In this document: in pieces, positions 8,418 through 17,929 of the stretch
Numbering within the stretch: the stretch's first letter is position 1
How the letters are laid out: each line of letters opens with the position of its first letter
Assembly (NCBI RefSeq): GCF_900461105.1
Contig: NZ_UFWZ01000001.1
Span: forward strand, 1,178,001-1,242,000
Direction: 5' to 3'
Origin: Clostridium putrefaciens
GTDB lineage: Bacteria > Bacillota > Clostridia > Clostridiales > Clostridiaceae
Length of the DNA: 64,000 bases
Program-made: the position numbers and the translations under genes
The notes under the pieces: model-generated
What the model was told of the DNA's origin: nothing
The model's input: the letters and a program-made list of their open reading frames with translations, nothing else
Database searches by the model: none

Positions 8418-9668
8418 ATGGAAGATAATATAAAAGGTGAAGAAATAAAATTAGATGATATGGTAAAAGGTGAGGTAATTAAGGAGGAGAACGAAACGCA
8501 ATTAATAGAAGGTGCAGATACAAAAGAAGAAGAAATTACTAAAGATTCTTATGATTTTAAAAAGATTCAAAAAGGTGACGTTATAAGTGGAACTGTAATT
8601 AGTGTTAATAAACAAGAAATATTCGTAAATATAAACTATATGGCGGATGGGATAATACCAAAATCTGAAGCAATAGAAAATATTGAAGAAGAGTTGGAAC
8701 CTTTATTTAAAGAGGGTGACAACGTAAATGTATTAGTAATGGAATTAAACGATGGTGAGGGAAATGTACTTTTATCTAAGAATAAAGCGGAAGCTATTAA
8801 GGTTTGGGACGACTTTGAAGAATCTTTAAAAGAGTCTACTTTATTATCAGTAATGATAAAAGAGGAAGTTAAAGGTGGATTAATAGGGTATATAAAAGGT
8901 GTAAGATTATTTTTACCAGCATCTCATGTTTCAATAAGACATATAGATAATCTGAAAGATTTTATAGGTAAGTCTTTAGAGGTTAGAGTTATTGAACTAG
9001 ATAGATTAAAAGGAAATGTAGTAATTTCTAGAAAAGTAGTAGAATTAGATGATCAAAATAAAAAAGGTGAAGAGCTTTGGAAAGAACTTAAAATTGGTGA
9101 GAAAAGAAAAGGCCAGGTAGTTAGGTTGGCTAAATTTGGAGCCTTTGTTGATATTGGTGGCATACAAGGATTGATTCATATATCTGACCTTTCATGGAAG
9201 AGGATATCAGACCCACAAGAAGTAGTATCTGTAGGGGATGAAGTTCAAGTATATATATTAGATTTTGATAAAGAAAAAAATAGAGTATCACTTGGACTTA
9301 AAGATTTAGAAGCGGATCCTTGGAATACCGTTAATACTAAATATAAAGTAAATGATATTGTTGAAGTAAATATAAGTAACATTGCAAAGTTCGGAGCATT
9401 TGCGCAAATAGAGCCAGGAGTAGAGGGACTTATACCTTTAGGAGAGATACAAGAAGAAAGGGTAATAAATGCATCTGATATCTTACAAAAGGGTCAGAAA
9501 GTTAAAGTTAAGATATTAAACATGGATGTTGATGCTCATAGAATAACTTTAAGTATAAAAGAAGCCATTGATGATGGAATAGATTATTCATCTTTTAATG
9601 AAAAAGCAGATAATATAACTCTTGCTGATATATTAGGAGATAAATTGAAAAGCTTTAAAGTAAACTAA
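8418..9668 (+). CDS. rpsA: Four-S1-domain RNA-binding protein (ribosomal protein S1 homologue)
   Basis: ATG at 8418 is chosen over GTG 8409 because TAGGAG lies about 8 bases upstream; 416 residues. After a 45-residue acidic N-terminus come four S1 OB-fold domains at roughly 50-120, 137-205, 225-292 and 309-380; the third (GEKRKGQVVRLAKFGAFVDI) and fourth (NDIVEVNISNIAKFGAFAQI) are closest to consensus. This is the Gram-positive S1 type with four domains, like Bacillus YpfD, which binds RNA and may assist translation or RNA turnover. It is stand-alone here, not fused to IspH as in some clostridia. Its own promoter and terminator flank it. Confidence 0.88.
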   Translation: MEDNIKGEEIKLDDMVKGEVIKEENETQLIEGADTKEEEITKDSYDFKKIQKGDVISGTVISVNKQEIFVNINYMADGIIPKSEAIENIEEELEPLFKEGDNVNVLVMELNDGEGNVLLSKNKAEAIKVWDDFEESLKESTLLSVMIKEEVKGGLIGYIKGVRLFLPASHVSIRHIDNLKDFIGKSLEVRVIELDRLKGNVVISRKVVELDDQNKKGEELWKELKIGEKRKGQVVRLAKFGAFVDIGGIQGLIHISDLSWKRISDPQEVVSVGDEVQVYILDFDKEKNRVSLGLKDLEADPWNTVNTKYKVNDIVEVNISNIAKFGAFAQIEPGVEGLIPLGEIQEERVINASDILQKGQKVKVKILNMDVDAHRITLSIKEAIDDGIDYSSFNEKADNITLADILGDKLKSFKVN

Positions 9669-9683
9669 AATAACATAATAATT

Positions 9684-9726
9684 AAAATAAGAGAAGATTA
9701 ATAAAGTAATCTTCTCTTATTTTAAT
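9684..9726 (+). terminator. Terminator after S1-domain gene
   Basis: AAAATAAGAGAAGATTA pairs with TAATCTTCTCTTATTTT over a short loop; the strongest hairpin of this area. Confidence 0.85.
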
Positions 9727-9822
9727 ATAGATTTTAATAATAACTATAATAAGTTCAAAAATTATGGTAATATACAATATATTATGTCTTATTTTAAGAA
9801 AGTATATCAAAGGTGGATTGCT

Positions 9823-10371
9823 ATGAGTGATAAAAATAAAACCAAGGAATTTATGTCCTATGGAAATGCATTTTATTTTGAAGAACCAAAGTTGAATAAA
9901 AGAAAAAGTATTTCAGGATTAATAATGTTAATTCTATTCTCACTAATAAACCCATTACTAATAATAGGATTAGTAATTTATTTATTTTACATAATATATA
10001 AAATGAAAGTATATAAATACAAAGAAAACATAGAGGCTTTAAATGCTATAAGCCTATATAAAAAGGAAAGTTATAAAGAAAGTTTAATACATATAAATAA
10101 CGCCTTAAAAGAAAGGCCTGATAGTTCTAAATTTAATATAATTAAAGCTTTAAATCATTTTAAATTAGGAGAATATGAAAAATATATATTTTATATAGAT
10201 AAGATTCCCTATAAGATTTTAAAAAATGATCTAGACTTACAATTAAAATTAGGAGAAAGCTATGAAAAAACAAAGGATTATGAAAATGCAAGGAACATAT
10301 ATAATAAATTGCATAAAATGTTTCCGAAGAGTTCTTATTTAAAAGAAAAAACAACCAATTTAAGTAGGTGA
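9823..10371 (+). CDS. Membrane-anchored TPR-like protein
   Basis: ATG at 9823 follows AAAGGTGG, giving 182 residues. A polar N-terminus is followed by one hydrophobic stretch near residues 35-60 that may span the membrane once or twice (SGLIMLILFSLINPLLIIGL, then VIYLFYIIY). The C-terminal part has two or three TPR-like helix pairs (AISLYKKESYKESLIHINNA; LGESYEKTKDYENARNIYNK). Role unknown. Its stop overlaps the ribosome site of the next gene, so the two are translationally coupled and may act together. Confidence 0.65.
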   Translation: MSDKNKTKEFMSYGNAFYFEEPKLNKRKSISGLIMLILFSLINPLLIIGLVIYLFYIIYKMKVYKYKENIEALNAISLYKKESYKESLIHINNALKERPDSSKFNIIKALNHFKLGEYEKYIFYIDKIPYKILKNDLDLQLKLGESYEKTKDYENARNIYNKLHKMFPKSSYLKEKTTNLSR

Positions 10372-10376
10372 ATATA

Positions 10377-11234
10377 TTGAAAAGAGTTGTAATTTTAGAT
10401 AGTAAGATTTACATGAGATATAGGGTAAAAGAATTAATAAAAAAAGAAGATATTGAAGTATATGAGGCATCTAATTATTCACAGCTTTTAAATAGACTTT
10501 TAGAATTAAAAAATTCTGTAAGCCTTATAATTATTGAAATTAATTTAAAAGAAGAGGATGGACTCGAAATAATAAAGAAAATTAGAAAGAAAAAAATAGA
10601 TATTCCATTTATGGTACTTACAAATCTTAATACTATGGATGCATTTTCAAGAGCTATAAAAGAAGGTGCAATAGATTATTTTGTAAAACCTTTTGATGAA
10701 ATTAAGTTTAATGAAAGAGTAAATAGACATGTTAATGGAGACTTTACAATAAAGTCCATAAAGGTACACAGTGGAAAGGAAAAATCTTTAAACATTGACG
10801 AATACATTGAGTATGAAATTGAAAAATCCAGATCTAAAAATTATCCTTTATCAATGATAATGACAGTATTTTTTAAGCCCTTAAAAAATTTAACTATGGA
10901 TATGAATAATGATAATATGCTAATTGAAGATTATGTTTATGGAAAATTGAAAAGTTTATTGTCAGACCTACAATATTTTGAAAAATATAGTTTTAGAACA
11001 TTTATAGGAATTTATCCTAATGTTGATGAAAAATATATAAGTAAATCATCAATGAATATGATTGATAAAATTAAAAATATAAAAGATAGGGATAGTATAT
11101 TAAAAGAATACTATTTTGAAAATGTTGAAATAACATTTCCATTAGAAGGTATGAATAAAAAACAAATAATGGACAAGTTGACAAATAAGATAGAAGAAAA
11201 AATAAAGATAAAGCAAACACAGATAATAAAGTAA
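10377..11234 (+). CDS. Pseudo-receiver domain with degenerate GGDEF-like domain
   Basis: TTG at 10377 sits 6 bases after AGGTGA and gives 285 residues. Residues 1-115 are a CheY-like receiver: VVILDSK, then LIIIEINLKEEDG at the phosphorylation loop, VLTNLN and the lysine of VKPFD. The usual phospho-acceptor aspartate is replaced by glutamate (EINL where family members have D-I-N-L), so normal phosphorylation is unlikely. Residues about 140-285 start like a GGDEF domain (EYIEYEIEKSRSKNYPLSMI) but have no GGDEF signature. It may be a phosphorylation-independent scaffold or regulator. It is coupled to the TPR gene upstream. Confidence 0.65.
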   Translation: MKRVVILDSKIYMRYRVKELIKKEDIEVYEASNYSQLLNRLLELKNSVSLIIIEINLKEEDGLEIIKKIRKKKIDIPFMVLTNLNTMDAFSRAIKEGAIDYFVKPFDEIKFNERVNRHVNGDFTIKSIKVHSGKEKSLNIDEYIEYEIEKSRSKNYPLSMIMTVFFKPLKNLTMDMNNDNMLIEDYVYGKLKSLLSDLQYFEKYSFRTFIGIYPNVDEKYISKSSMNMIDKIKNIKDRDSILKEYYFENVEITFPLEGMNKKQIMDKLTNKIEEKIKIKQTQIIK

Positions 11235-11359
11235 TTATAACTATAAAATGATTTAAAAATAAAACATTTATTTCCTTTTTATAGTGAAAGCTATCCTCAT
11301 TTGTGATACTATGTATATATATTAAGAATATTTTTAACTTATAAGAGAGGAAGGATAAT

Positions 11360-12814
11360 ATGGATTATGTATTAAAAAATCTAGAACCTAAACCTGTTTT
11401 CAAATATTTTGAGGACATATCACAAATACCTCGTGGATCAGGAAATGAAAGAGGAATAAGTGATTTTCTTGTTGATTTTGCAAAAGCACGTGGACTTGAA
11501 GTAATTCAAGATGATGTACTAAATATAATAATAAGAAAAGATGGTACAAAAGGATATGAAAACTCACCAAGAGTTATAATACAAGGACATATGGACATGG
11601 TTTGTGAGAAAAATATAGGAACTGACCATGACTTTGAAAAAGATCCTTTAAAACTAAGAATAAAAGATGATTTTATATATGCAACAGACACTACACTTGG
11701 GGCTGATAATGGAATAGCAGTAGCTTATGCAATGGCGCTCCTCGACTCTAAGGAAATACCTCATCCACCATTAGAAGTTCTTATAACTACTGATGAAGAA
11801 ACAGGTATGACAGGGGCTTCAAATTTGGATCCTAAAAATGTTGAAGGAAGAATACTTATAAACGTAGATTCAGAAGAAGAAGGAAAACTTCTTGTAAGTT
11901 GTGCTGGTGGACTTAGAAATAAAATAACTTTACCTGTTTTATTTGAAGATAGTAAGGAGTATAAAGACATATATACTATTAAAATAAGAGGCCTTAAGGG
12001 CGGACACTCGGGTATGGAAATAGATAAGGGTAGAGCTAATTCAAATAGACTCATGAGCAGAATATTAGTAAATCTTTTAGAAAATATAGATTTTAGATTA
12101 ATTTCATTAAATGGTGGATCTAAAAATAATGCTATACCAAGAGAGATGGATGCTTATATAGCTATAAATTCTAATGATTACAAAAAGTTAAATGAAATTA
12201 TTGAGGAGTACAACAAGATTTTCAAAAATGAATATAAGACCGTGGATTCTGATGTTAAAGTGTCTTTAGAAAAAGTTAATGAGAATAAAAGACCATTTTC
12301 AAAAGATTCCACTGAAAAGGCTATAAGACTTTTATATATGATACCAACAGGAATACAATCTATGAGTATGGATATAAAAGGATTAGTTCAATCATCAACA
12401 AATCTAGGAGTTGTAACTACAACAAAAGATTCTGTAGTATTTGACAGTGCTGTTAGAAGTTCAATTGCTTCTTTAAGGGAAGATATATTACTTCAATCAG
12501 AAATGGTAGCAAAACTTTTAGGTGCGACTCTATATACTACATCTTCCTATCCAGAATGGGAGTATGATCCTGATTCTAAGGTAAGAAGAATATGCGAAAA
12601 GGTGTATAAAGACGAGTATGGCAAGGATGTAGAAATAGTTGCTATTCACGCTGGAGTAGAATGTGGATTATTCGAAGAAAGATTTGGAAAGCTAGATATG
12701 ATATCCTTTGGTCCTAATTTATATGATGTTCACACTCCACAAGAACATGCTAGCATATCTTCTGTTAGCAATGTTTGGGATTATCTACTTGCTGTATTGA
12801 AAGCAATGAAATAA
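11360..12814 (+). CDS. pepD: Aminoacyl-histidine dipeptidase (Xaa-His dipeptidase)
   Basis: A 484-residue cytoplasmic M20-family metallopeptidase that cleaves Xaa-His and other dipeptides. The M20 metal sites are clear: GHMDMVCEK near residue 80, TTLGADNGIAVAYA near 112-125, the catalytic glutamates in LITTDEETGMTGAS near 141-155, and the C-terminal histidine in HTPQEHASISS. The Gly/His dimerisation region GGHSGMEIDKGRAN is also present. Full length, with its own ribosome site (GAGAGGAAGG). Confidence 0.93.
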   Translation: MDYVLKNLEPKPVFKYFEDISQIPRGSGNERGISDFLVDFAKARGLEVIQDDVLNIIIRKDGTKGYENSPRVIIQGHMDMVCEKNIGTDHDFEKDPLKLRIKDDFIYATDTTLGADNGIAVAYAMALLDSKEIPHPPLEVLITTDEETGMTGASNLDPKNVEGRILINVDSEEEGKLLVSCAGGLRNKITLPVLFEDSKEYKDIYTIKIRGLKGGHSGMEIDKGRANSNRLMSRILVNLLENIDFRLISLNGGSKNNAIPREMDAYIAINSNDYKKLNEIIEEYNKIFKNEYKTVDSDVKVSLEKVNENKRPFSKDSTEKAIRLLYMIPTGIQSMSMDIKGLVQSSTNLGVVTTTKDSVVFDSAVRSSIASLREDILLQSEMVAKLLGATLYTTSSYPEWEYDPDSKVRRICEKVYKDEYGKDVEIVAIHAGVECGLFEERFGKLDMISFGPNLYDVHTPQEHASISSVSNVWDYLLAVLKAMK

Positions 12815-12887
12815 AAAATACAATAGTTGCAGTTTAAAGTCATTTTGGCATATATAAATATTAAAGATAAAAATTAAAGTATACAAG

Positions 12888-12930
12888 CATTAAGAGCGCT
12901 GCATCTATATTAGATTAAGCGCTCTTAAGT
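12888..12930 (+). terminator. Terminator between pepD and pepF
   Basis: TTAAGAGCGCT pairs with AGCGCTCTTAA across a loop of about 16 bases; only a weak T-run follows, so it may be a partial terminator or RNA-stabilising stem. Confidence 0.6.
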
Positions 12931-12970
12931 TATGTTTTAATTAAATTAGAATTATTAGGAGGAGAGGTTT

Positions 12971-14773
12971 ATGGAAGAAGGAAAACTAGATATGAGATGG
13001 AGTCTTAAAGAACTTTATCCATCATTTGATAGTGAGGAATTTGTTAATGATATAGAAAGGTTAAAGGAAGATATAAATTTAGTAAACATTTGGACCCATA
13101 ATATGATTAAAGGTTACGAGAATTTAGAAGAAAATATAGAAAGTTATATAGAAAGTCAAAATCAAATATGCTCTTTATATACAAGGCTTGCTAGTTTTTG
13201 TAGTTTGACCCTTTCAGCAGATGCATTAAATACTACAGCACAAAGTTATTTAGAAAAAGTTGAAAAAATATTTTTACCCATGGTAGAAGTGAGTACGATA
13301 TTTAATAAGTGGATAATATCTTTATATGATATAGACTCCATAATAAATAGTAGAAATTCAATAAAAGAACATGAATTTTATTTAAGAGAAATTATAGAAA
13401 GAAAGGCATATGCTCTATCTGATAGAGAGGAATCAACAATATCTAAAATGAAGCAAACGGGTTCAGTAGCCTTTGGTAATTTACAAAAACTTTTGATATC
13501 TACACATAAGGTAGATATAGAAATTGAAGGTAAAATAGAAAGTATTCCCCTAACGATTTTAAAGAACTTTGCATTTAGCAATGATAAGGATATGAGGAAA
13601 AGTTCTTATGAAGCAGAACTTGAAAGTTATAAGAAAATCGAACAGCCTATTGTAGCTGCTTTAAATGGAATAAAAGGCGAGGTAATTACCATATCAAATA
13701 TGAGAGGATATAAAAGCCCACTTCATTATACTTTGGTTAATAGTAGAATGGATGAAGATACCTTAAATTCTATGATGACTGCAGTTAAAGAAAGTCTTCC
13801 TGAATTTAGAAGGTATTATCAGCGAAAAGGTGAAATGCTAGGGCATAAAGATGGAATGCCATATTATGATATATTTGCACCAATAGGATCTAACAATAAA
13901 ACTTATAGCTATGAAGAGGCAAGAGATTTTATAGTATCTAATTTTAGTTCCTTTTCAAATGATCTAGGAGGATTTGCACAAAATGCCTTTGAAAAAGGTT
14001 GGATAGATGCAGAGCCTAGGAATGGTAAAAGAGGAGGAGCATTTTGTAGTAATATTCACCCTATAAAAGAAAGTAGAATACTAAGTACGTTTAATGGCAG
14101 CTTTAAAAATGTAACTACATTAGCCCATGAGCTGGGGCATGGATATCATGGTCACATTTTAAGTAAACAAAGTTATTTAAATAGTAAATATCCTATGCCA
14201 ATAGCAGAAACAGCGTCATTGTTTTGTGAAACATTAGTAAGAGATGCTGCCATAAATAATTCAGATAAAAAAACTGCATTTACTATTTTAGAAGGTGAAA
14301 TAAATAATTCAAGTCAAGTAATAGTAGATATATACGCAAGGTTTATATTTGAAAAGGCTTTATTTGAAAAGAGAAAAAGTAGCGCTTTATCTTTAGAAGA
14401 AATAAAAGAAACAATGATTGAGTCACAAAAGAAGGCTTTTGGTACATCAATAATAGAGGCTACATTAAGCCCATATGCTTGGATAAATAAACCTCATTAC
14501 TATTATGCTGAAAGAAACTTTTATAACTTCCCATATACATTTGGATTGTTATTTGCAAAAGGACTTTTTGCTAGATATAAAAAGGTAGGCTTTGAATTTA
14601 CGAAAGAATATGATAAACTATTATCTATAACTGGGAAAGCCAGTTTAAAAGATATTGGAAATTCTATTGGTATTGATATAACTAAAATTGAGTTTTGGAG
14701 AGAATCTTTAGATGGTATAAAATATAATATACAAAAGTTTATAGATTTAAGTAAAGATAAAGATATTCTTTAA
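12971..14773 (+). CDS. pepF: Oligoendopeptidase F (M3 family)
   Basis: A 600-residue cytoplasmic zinc endopeptidase that degrades oligopeptides of about 7-17 residues. The zinc motif HELGHGYHG lies near residue 386 and the third ligand is the glutamate in IAETASLFCETL about 25 residues later. C-terminal AYAWINKPHYY-like sequence (SPYAWINKPHYYYAERNFYN) and FPYTFGLLFAKGL are typical of the PepF/M3B group. Full length. Ribosome site AGGAGGAGAGG. It follows pepD, another peptide-degrading enzyme, but a hairpin separates them. Confidence 0.93.
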   Translation: MEEGKLDMRWSLKELYPSFDSEEFVNDIERLKEDINLVNIWTHNMIKGYENLEENIESYIESQNQICSLYTRLASFCSLTLSADALNTTAQSYLEKVEKIFLPMVEVSTIFNKWIISLYDIDSIINSRNSIKEHEFYLREIIERKAYALSDREESTISKMKQTGSVAFGNLQKLLISTHKVDIEIEGKIESIPLTILKNFAFSNDKDMRKSSYEAELESYKKIEQPIVAALNGIKGEVITISNMRGYKSPLHYTLVNSRMDEDTLNSMMTAVKESLPEFRRYYQRKGEMLGHKDGMPYYDIFAPIGSNNKTYSYEEARDFIVSNFSSFSNDLGGFAQNAFEKGWIDAEPRNGKRGGAFCSNIHPIKESRILSTFNGSFKNVTTLAHELGHGYHGHILSKQSYLNSKYPMPIAETASLFCETLVRDAAINNSDKKTAFTILEGEINNSSQVIVDIYARFIFEKALFEKRKSSALSLEEIKETMIESQKKAFGTSIIEATLSPYAWINKPHYYYAERNFYNFPYTFGLLFAKGLFARYKKVGFEFTKEYDKLLSITGKASLKDIGNSIGIDITKIEFWRESLDGIKYNIQKFIDLSKDKDIL

Positions 14774-14821
14774 AAGTTTGATTTTTGAAAAAGCCTTTGG
14801 AGTTTACTAGGAGGCGTTAAA

Positions 14822-15613
14822 GTGAAGTGGCTTAATAAGCTTGAAAGAAGGTTCGGCAAATATTCAATTAAAAACTTAATGTTATATATAGCTTCATTAA
14901 ACTTTTTAGTTTATTTACTAATTATGGTTGACCCCAATAATAATGTTGTGTCTAAATTAATGTTAAAACCTGAATTAGTATTGAAAGGTGAGGTTTGGAG
15001 GCTTATAACATTTATATTTATTCCACCTAACACTTCGGCCTTTTTTATAATATTTGCATTGTATTTTTATTATATTGCAGGAAGAGGACTAGAACAAGAG
15101 TGGGGTAGCTTCAAACTTAATGTATATTATTTATTTGGTATTTTAGGTACCATCATAGCTTCTTTCATAACTAAAGGATCTGCAACTGCTACATATTTAA
15201 ACCTTTCTTTATTTTTAGCTTTTGCAAAGTTATATCCGGACTATGAAGTGCTTTTGTTTTTTGTAATACCTATAAAAATTAAATACTTCGCTTATATTAA
15301 CTGGTTTATCATAATAGGCTCTATTTTAACTAAAAAGAGTTGGGGGTTAAAATTAGCAGCAATAGTTGCAATAATTAACTATTTGATATTTTTTGGTAAG
15401 GATATAGTTCAAAATAAGGTTCAGGTACGAAAGGTTCATAAAAGAAGAGAAAAGTTTAAATCTGAAATACCTTATAAAAGTTATATTCATAAATGTACTA
15501 CCTGCGGTATAACTGAAAAGGATAACCCAGATATTGAATTTAGGTATTGTTCTAAATGTAATGGATATTATGAATATTGTACGAATCACATAAAAGATCA
15601 TAATCATAAATAA
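14822..15613 (+). CDS. Rhomboid-like membrane protein with C-terminal zinc ribbon, probably not a protease
   Basis: GTG start at 14822 after AGGAGGCG; 263 residues. About six membrane helices occupy residues 15-195. Rhomboid-family landmarks are present (GEVWRLITFIF, GRGLEQEWGS), but the GxSG serine motif and the catalytic histidine are absent: the equivalent helix reads YLNLSLFLAFAKL. After a basic linker the last 50 residues form a cytoplasmic cysteine/histidine cluster (CTTCG, CSKCNGYYEYC, then HIKDHNH), probably zinc-binding. This is a pseudo-rhomboid architecture common in clostridia; function unknown. Confidence 0.7.
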   Translation: MKWLNKLERRFGKYSIKNLMLYIASLNFLVYLLIMVDPNNNVVSKLMLKPELVLKGEVWRLITFIFIPPNTSAFFIIFALYFYYIAGRGLEQEWGSFKLNVYYLFGILGTIIASFITKGSATATYLNLSLFLAFAKLYPDYEVLLFFVIPIKIKYFAYINWFIIIGSILTKKSWGLKLAAIVAIINYLIFFGKDIVQNKVQVRKVHKRREKFKSEIPYKSYIHKCTTCGITEKDNPDIEFRYCSKCNGYYEYCTNHIKDHNHK

Positions 15614-15625
15614 TGAATTTTAAAA

Positions 15626-15664
15626 TTAGGCTTTGAATTTATAAATTCAAAGCCTGCTTTTATG
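15626..15664. terminator. Terminator between convergent genes
   Basis: AGGCTTTGAATTTATAAATT and CAAAGCCT form a 13-bp stem, followed by GCTTTT; it ends at the stop of the histidine kinase gene. Confidence 0.75.
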
Positions 15665-17123
15665 ATGTTAAACAATTATTTAAAAGAATTGTGAATTTAG
15701 TACCTTTATTTAAATCACTTTCTAAATTTATATTTCCATTGTGCATTTCTATAAGACTTTTAGATATAGCAAGACCAAGTCCTGTACCACCACTTTTATG
15801 ATTTCTTGATGCATCAACTCTTACAAAAGGATTAAAGATATCTTTTTGAAGATGGGTAGGTATACCTATGCCATTATCTTCTATCGTAATGATTATGTCT
15901 TTATTAATAGTATATAAACACATAATAAAGTTCGTGTTATTAGGATTATACTTTATAGAATTCATTATTATATTACTAAGAGCTCTGTCTAAATGATTTT
16001 TATCAAAGGTGGCGATTATAGTCTTTTCGGGAATATCAAAATCATATTGAAAGTTCTTATCTTCCATCTTAGGTATGTATGAAGCAATAAGCTCTCTTAA
16101 AAACTCACAAATATCTAAGTCTTCAGTTTTTAATTTAAAATTAACACTTTGAAGTTTGGAAAACTCGAAAAGTTCAGTAAGCAAGTTATTTGCCCTAAGC
16201 GTATTTTGATTTATTACATTTAAATATCTTTTAGATTCACTTTCACTAATAGATTCATTTTTGATTAAATAATCTGAATAGCCAAGGACTATAGAAAGAG
16301 GATTTTTTAAGTCGTGAGAAATATCTAGTATTAGGCGTCTTCTAAGCTCTTCAGATTTTTCCTTTAACATCTTTTCATTTTCTAGTTTTTCTGCCATACT
16401 ATTGAATACATCTCGTAATTCTCCAAATTCTGTTTTAGATTTTAAGTAGATTCTAGCTGAATAGTCTCCATTTGATATTTTATTAGAGCCTTCTATAAGT
16501 AATTTTAAGGGCTTAACAAAATTTTTAGAGGATATTCTAGAATATACAATAAGGCCTAATAACAAAATAAAAAGTGCTATAAAAACTGCTAACATAATAA
16601 AATATTTAGGTGATAACTTTCTATGATTCATCCTAAAACTTTCAGCAGAGTCCCTAGGTATTGCAATAATGAGTAAAAAGTCTTTTTCTTTATTGTATAC
16701 AGTTTTATAAATATAGTTATAAGTAGAACTGTTAGGATCAGAAGATGAATAGGGTAGATATAGGGAATTATTAATGATTTCATTAAATGATTTTAAATCA
16801 TATTTTTTGATTTTTGTAGTAGGACTTCCTTTTCTAAATATAACCTCTCCAGTATTGTTAATGACTTCTATGTATCCGCCAAGGTTTTCAATCTTTTCAG
16901 AATTAATATTAGTATAATCATCTCTCATTATGCTACTTGGATCATCTAAAATAGAATCTTGGAGGTTAAAATAAAGCGCCGTACCTATAAGTGTAGCAAT
17001 TATTAAAGATAAAAATAAGATACCCGTCATTATGAAATATAATAATATATAATTTTTTAATAAAAGATTTGCTAGTTTCTTTTTATTTTCGTTATAATCA
17101 AGTTTTTTTTCTCTCATAAACAT
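15660..17123 (-). CDS. Two-component sensor histidine kinase
   Basis: A 487-residue membrane kinase. Two membrane helices (about 18-45 and 175-195) enclose an extracytoplasmic sensor of about 130 residues; then a HAMP domain, HisKA with the phospho-histidine in LDISHDLKNPLSIVLGYSD (around residue 270), and HATPase_c with N, G1 and G2 boxes (IIMNSIKYNPNN, EDNGIGIP, GGTGLGLAISKSL). The start overlaps the regulator's stop by one base (TAATG), so expression is coupled. The signal is unknown. Confidence 0.93.
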   Translation of the reverse strand: MFMREKKLDYNENKKKLANLLLKNYILLYFIMTGILFLSLIIATLIGTALYFNLQDSILDDPSSIMRDDYTNINSEKIENLGGYIEVINNTGEVIFRKGSPTTKIKKYDLKSFNEIINNSLYLPYSSSDPNSSTYNYIYKTVYNKEKDFLLIIAIPRDSAESFRMNHRKLSPKYFIMLAVFIALFILLLGLIVYSRISSKNFVKPLKLLIEGSNKISNGDYSARIYLKSKTEFGELRDVFNSMAEKLENEKMLKEKSEELRRRLILDISHDLKNPLSIVLGYSDYLIKNESISESESKRYLNVINQNTLRANNLLTELFEFSKLQSVNFKLKTEDLDICEFLRELIASYIPKMEDKNFQYDFDIPEKTIIATFDKNHLDRALSNIIMNSIKYNPNNTNFIMCLYTINKDIIITIEDNGIGIPTHLQKDIFNPFVRVDASRNHKSGGTGLGLAISKSLIEMHNGNINLESDLNKGTKFTILLNNCLTS

Positions 17124-17806
17124 TATATTTTCTCCAATTTATAGCCTATACCTCTTATGGTTTTTAAATACTTAGGGGATCTAGGGTTATCTTCAATTTT
17201 ATCTCTTATATGGCTTATATGAACCATTATTGTATTATCATCATCGTAGTAGGTATCCTTCCAAACTAGTTCATACAATTGTTTTTTAGTGTAAACCCTA
17301 CCGGGGTTCTCCATAAGCAGTTCTAATATTTTATATTCTTTAGCATTAAAATCTAAGGGATTATTATCTTTAGAAATAGAACAACTTTCTTTGTCTAAAA
17401 CTAAATCGCCTACAGTAAAGTTTACTCTTGATTTTTTATCAGAGTATTTATAATATCTCCTAAGTTGAGCTTGAATTCTTGCCATAAGTTCTAAAGGACT
17501 AAAAGGTTTTGTCATATAATCATCAGCGCCAAGGCCGAGTCCTAGAATTTTATCTGTGTCTTCATCTCTAGCTGTTAGAAAGATTACAGGGATTTCACTT
17601 ATGTTTCTAATCTCTTTTAAAAGGGAAAAACCATTAAGTTTTGGCATCATCACATCTAGTATAGCAAGGTCTATAGGGGTATTTTTTAATATGTTTAGAG
17701 CTTCTACACCATCTTCTGCCTTAAAGACTGTATACTCTTCCATAGTTAGATGCAATTCAATTAAGTCACGTATATCTTGTTCATCTTCAGCAATTAGTAT
17801 ATTCAA
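17123..17806 (-). CDS. OmpR-family response regulator
   Basis: TTG at 17806 follows AAAGGCGGTG at good distance and starts right at the receiver domain (LNILIAEDEQD), giving 227 residues. The receiver has the acidic pocket (AEDE), the phospho-aspartate in LAILDVMMPKLNG, the T/K pair (FLTARD, TKPF), and a winged-helix output domain (NAKEYKILELLMENPGRVYT, HISHIRDKIE, IRGIGYKLE). It is the first gene of the pair with the histidine kinase; targets are not evident. Confidence 0.93.
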   Translation of the reverse strand: MNILIAEDEQDIRDLIELHLTMEEYTVFKAEDGVEALNILKNTPIDLAILDVMMPKLNGFSLLKEIRNISEIPVIFLTARDEDTDKILGLGLGADDYMTKPFSPLELMARIQAQLRRYYKYSDKKSRVNFTVGDLVLDKESCSISKDNNPLDFNAKEYKILELLMENPGRVYTKKQLYELVWKDTYYDDDNTIMVHISHIRDKIEDNPRSPKYLKTIRGIGYKLEKI

Positions 17807-17929
17807 AAGTTCACCGCCTTTAACGTTATAGCTACTATTATAATAGAACAATAACATAAAATACAACATTGATTTTAATATATACAGTGGTATGATTAAT
17901 TTATAAAAGGTGAAAGTTGGAGGTGTATT

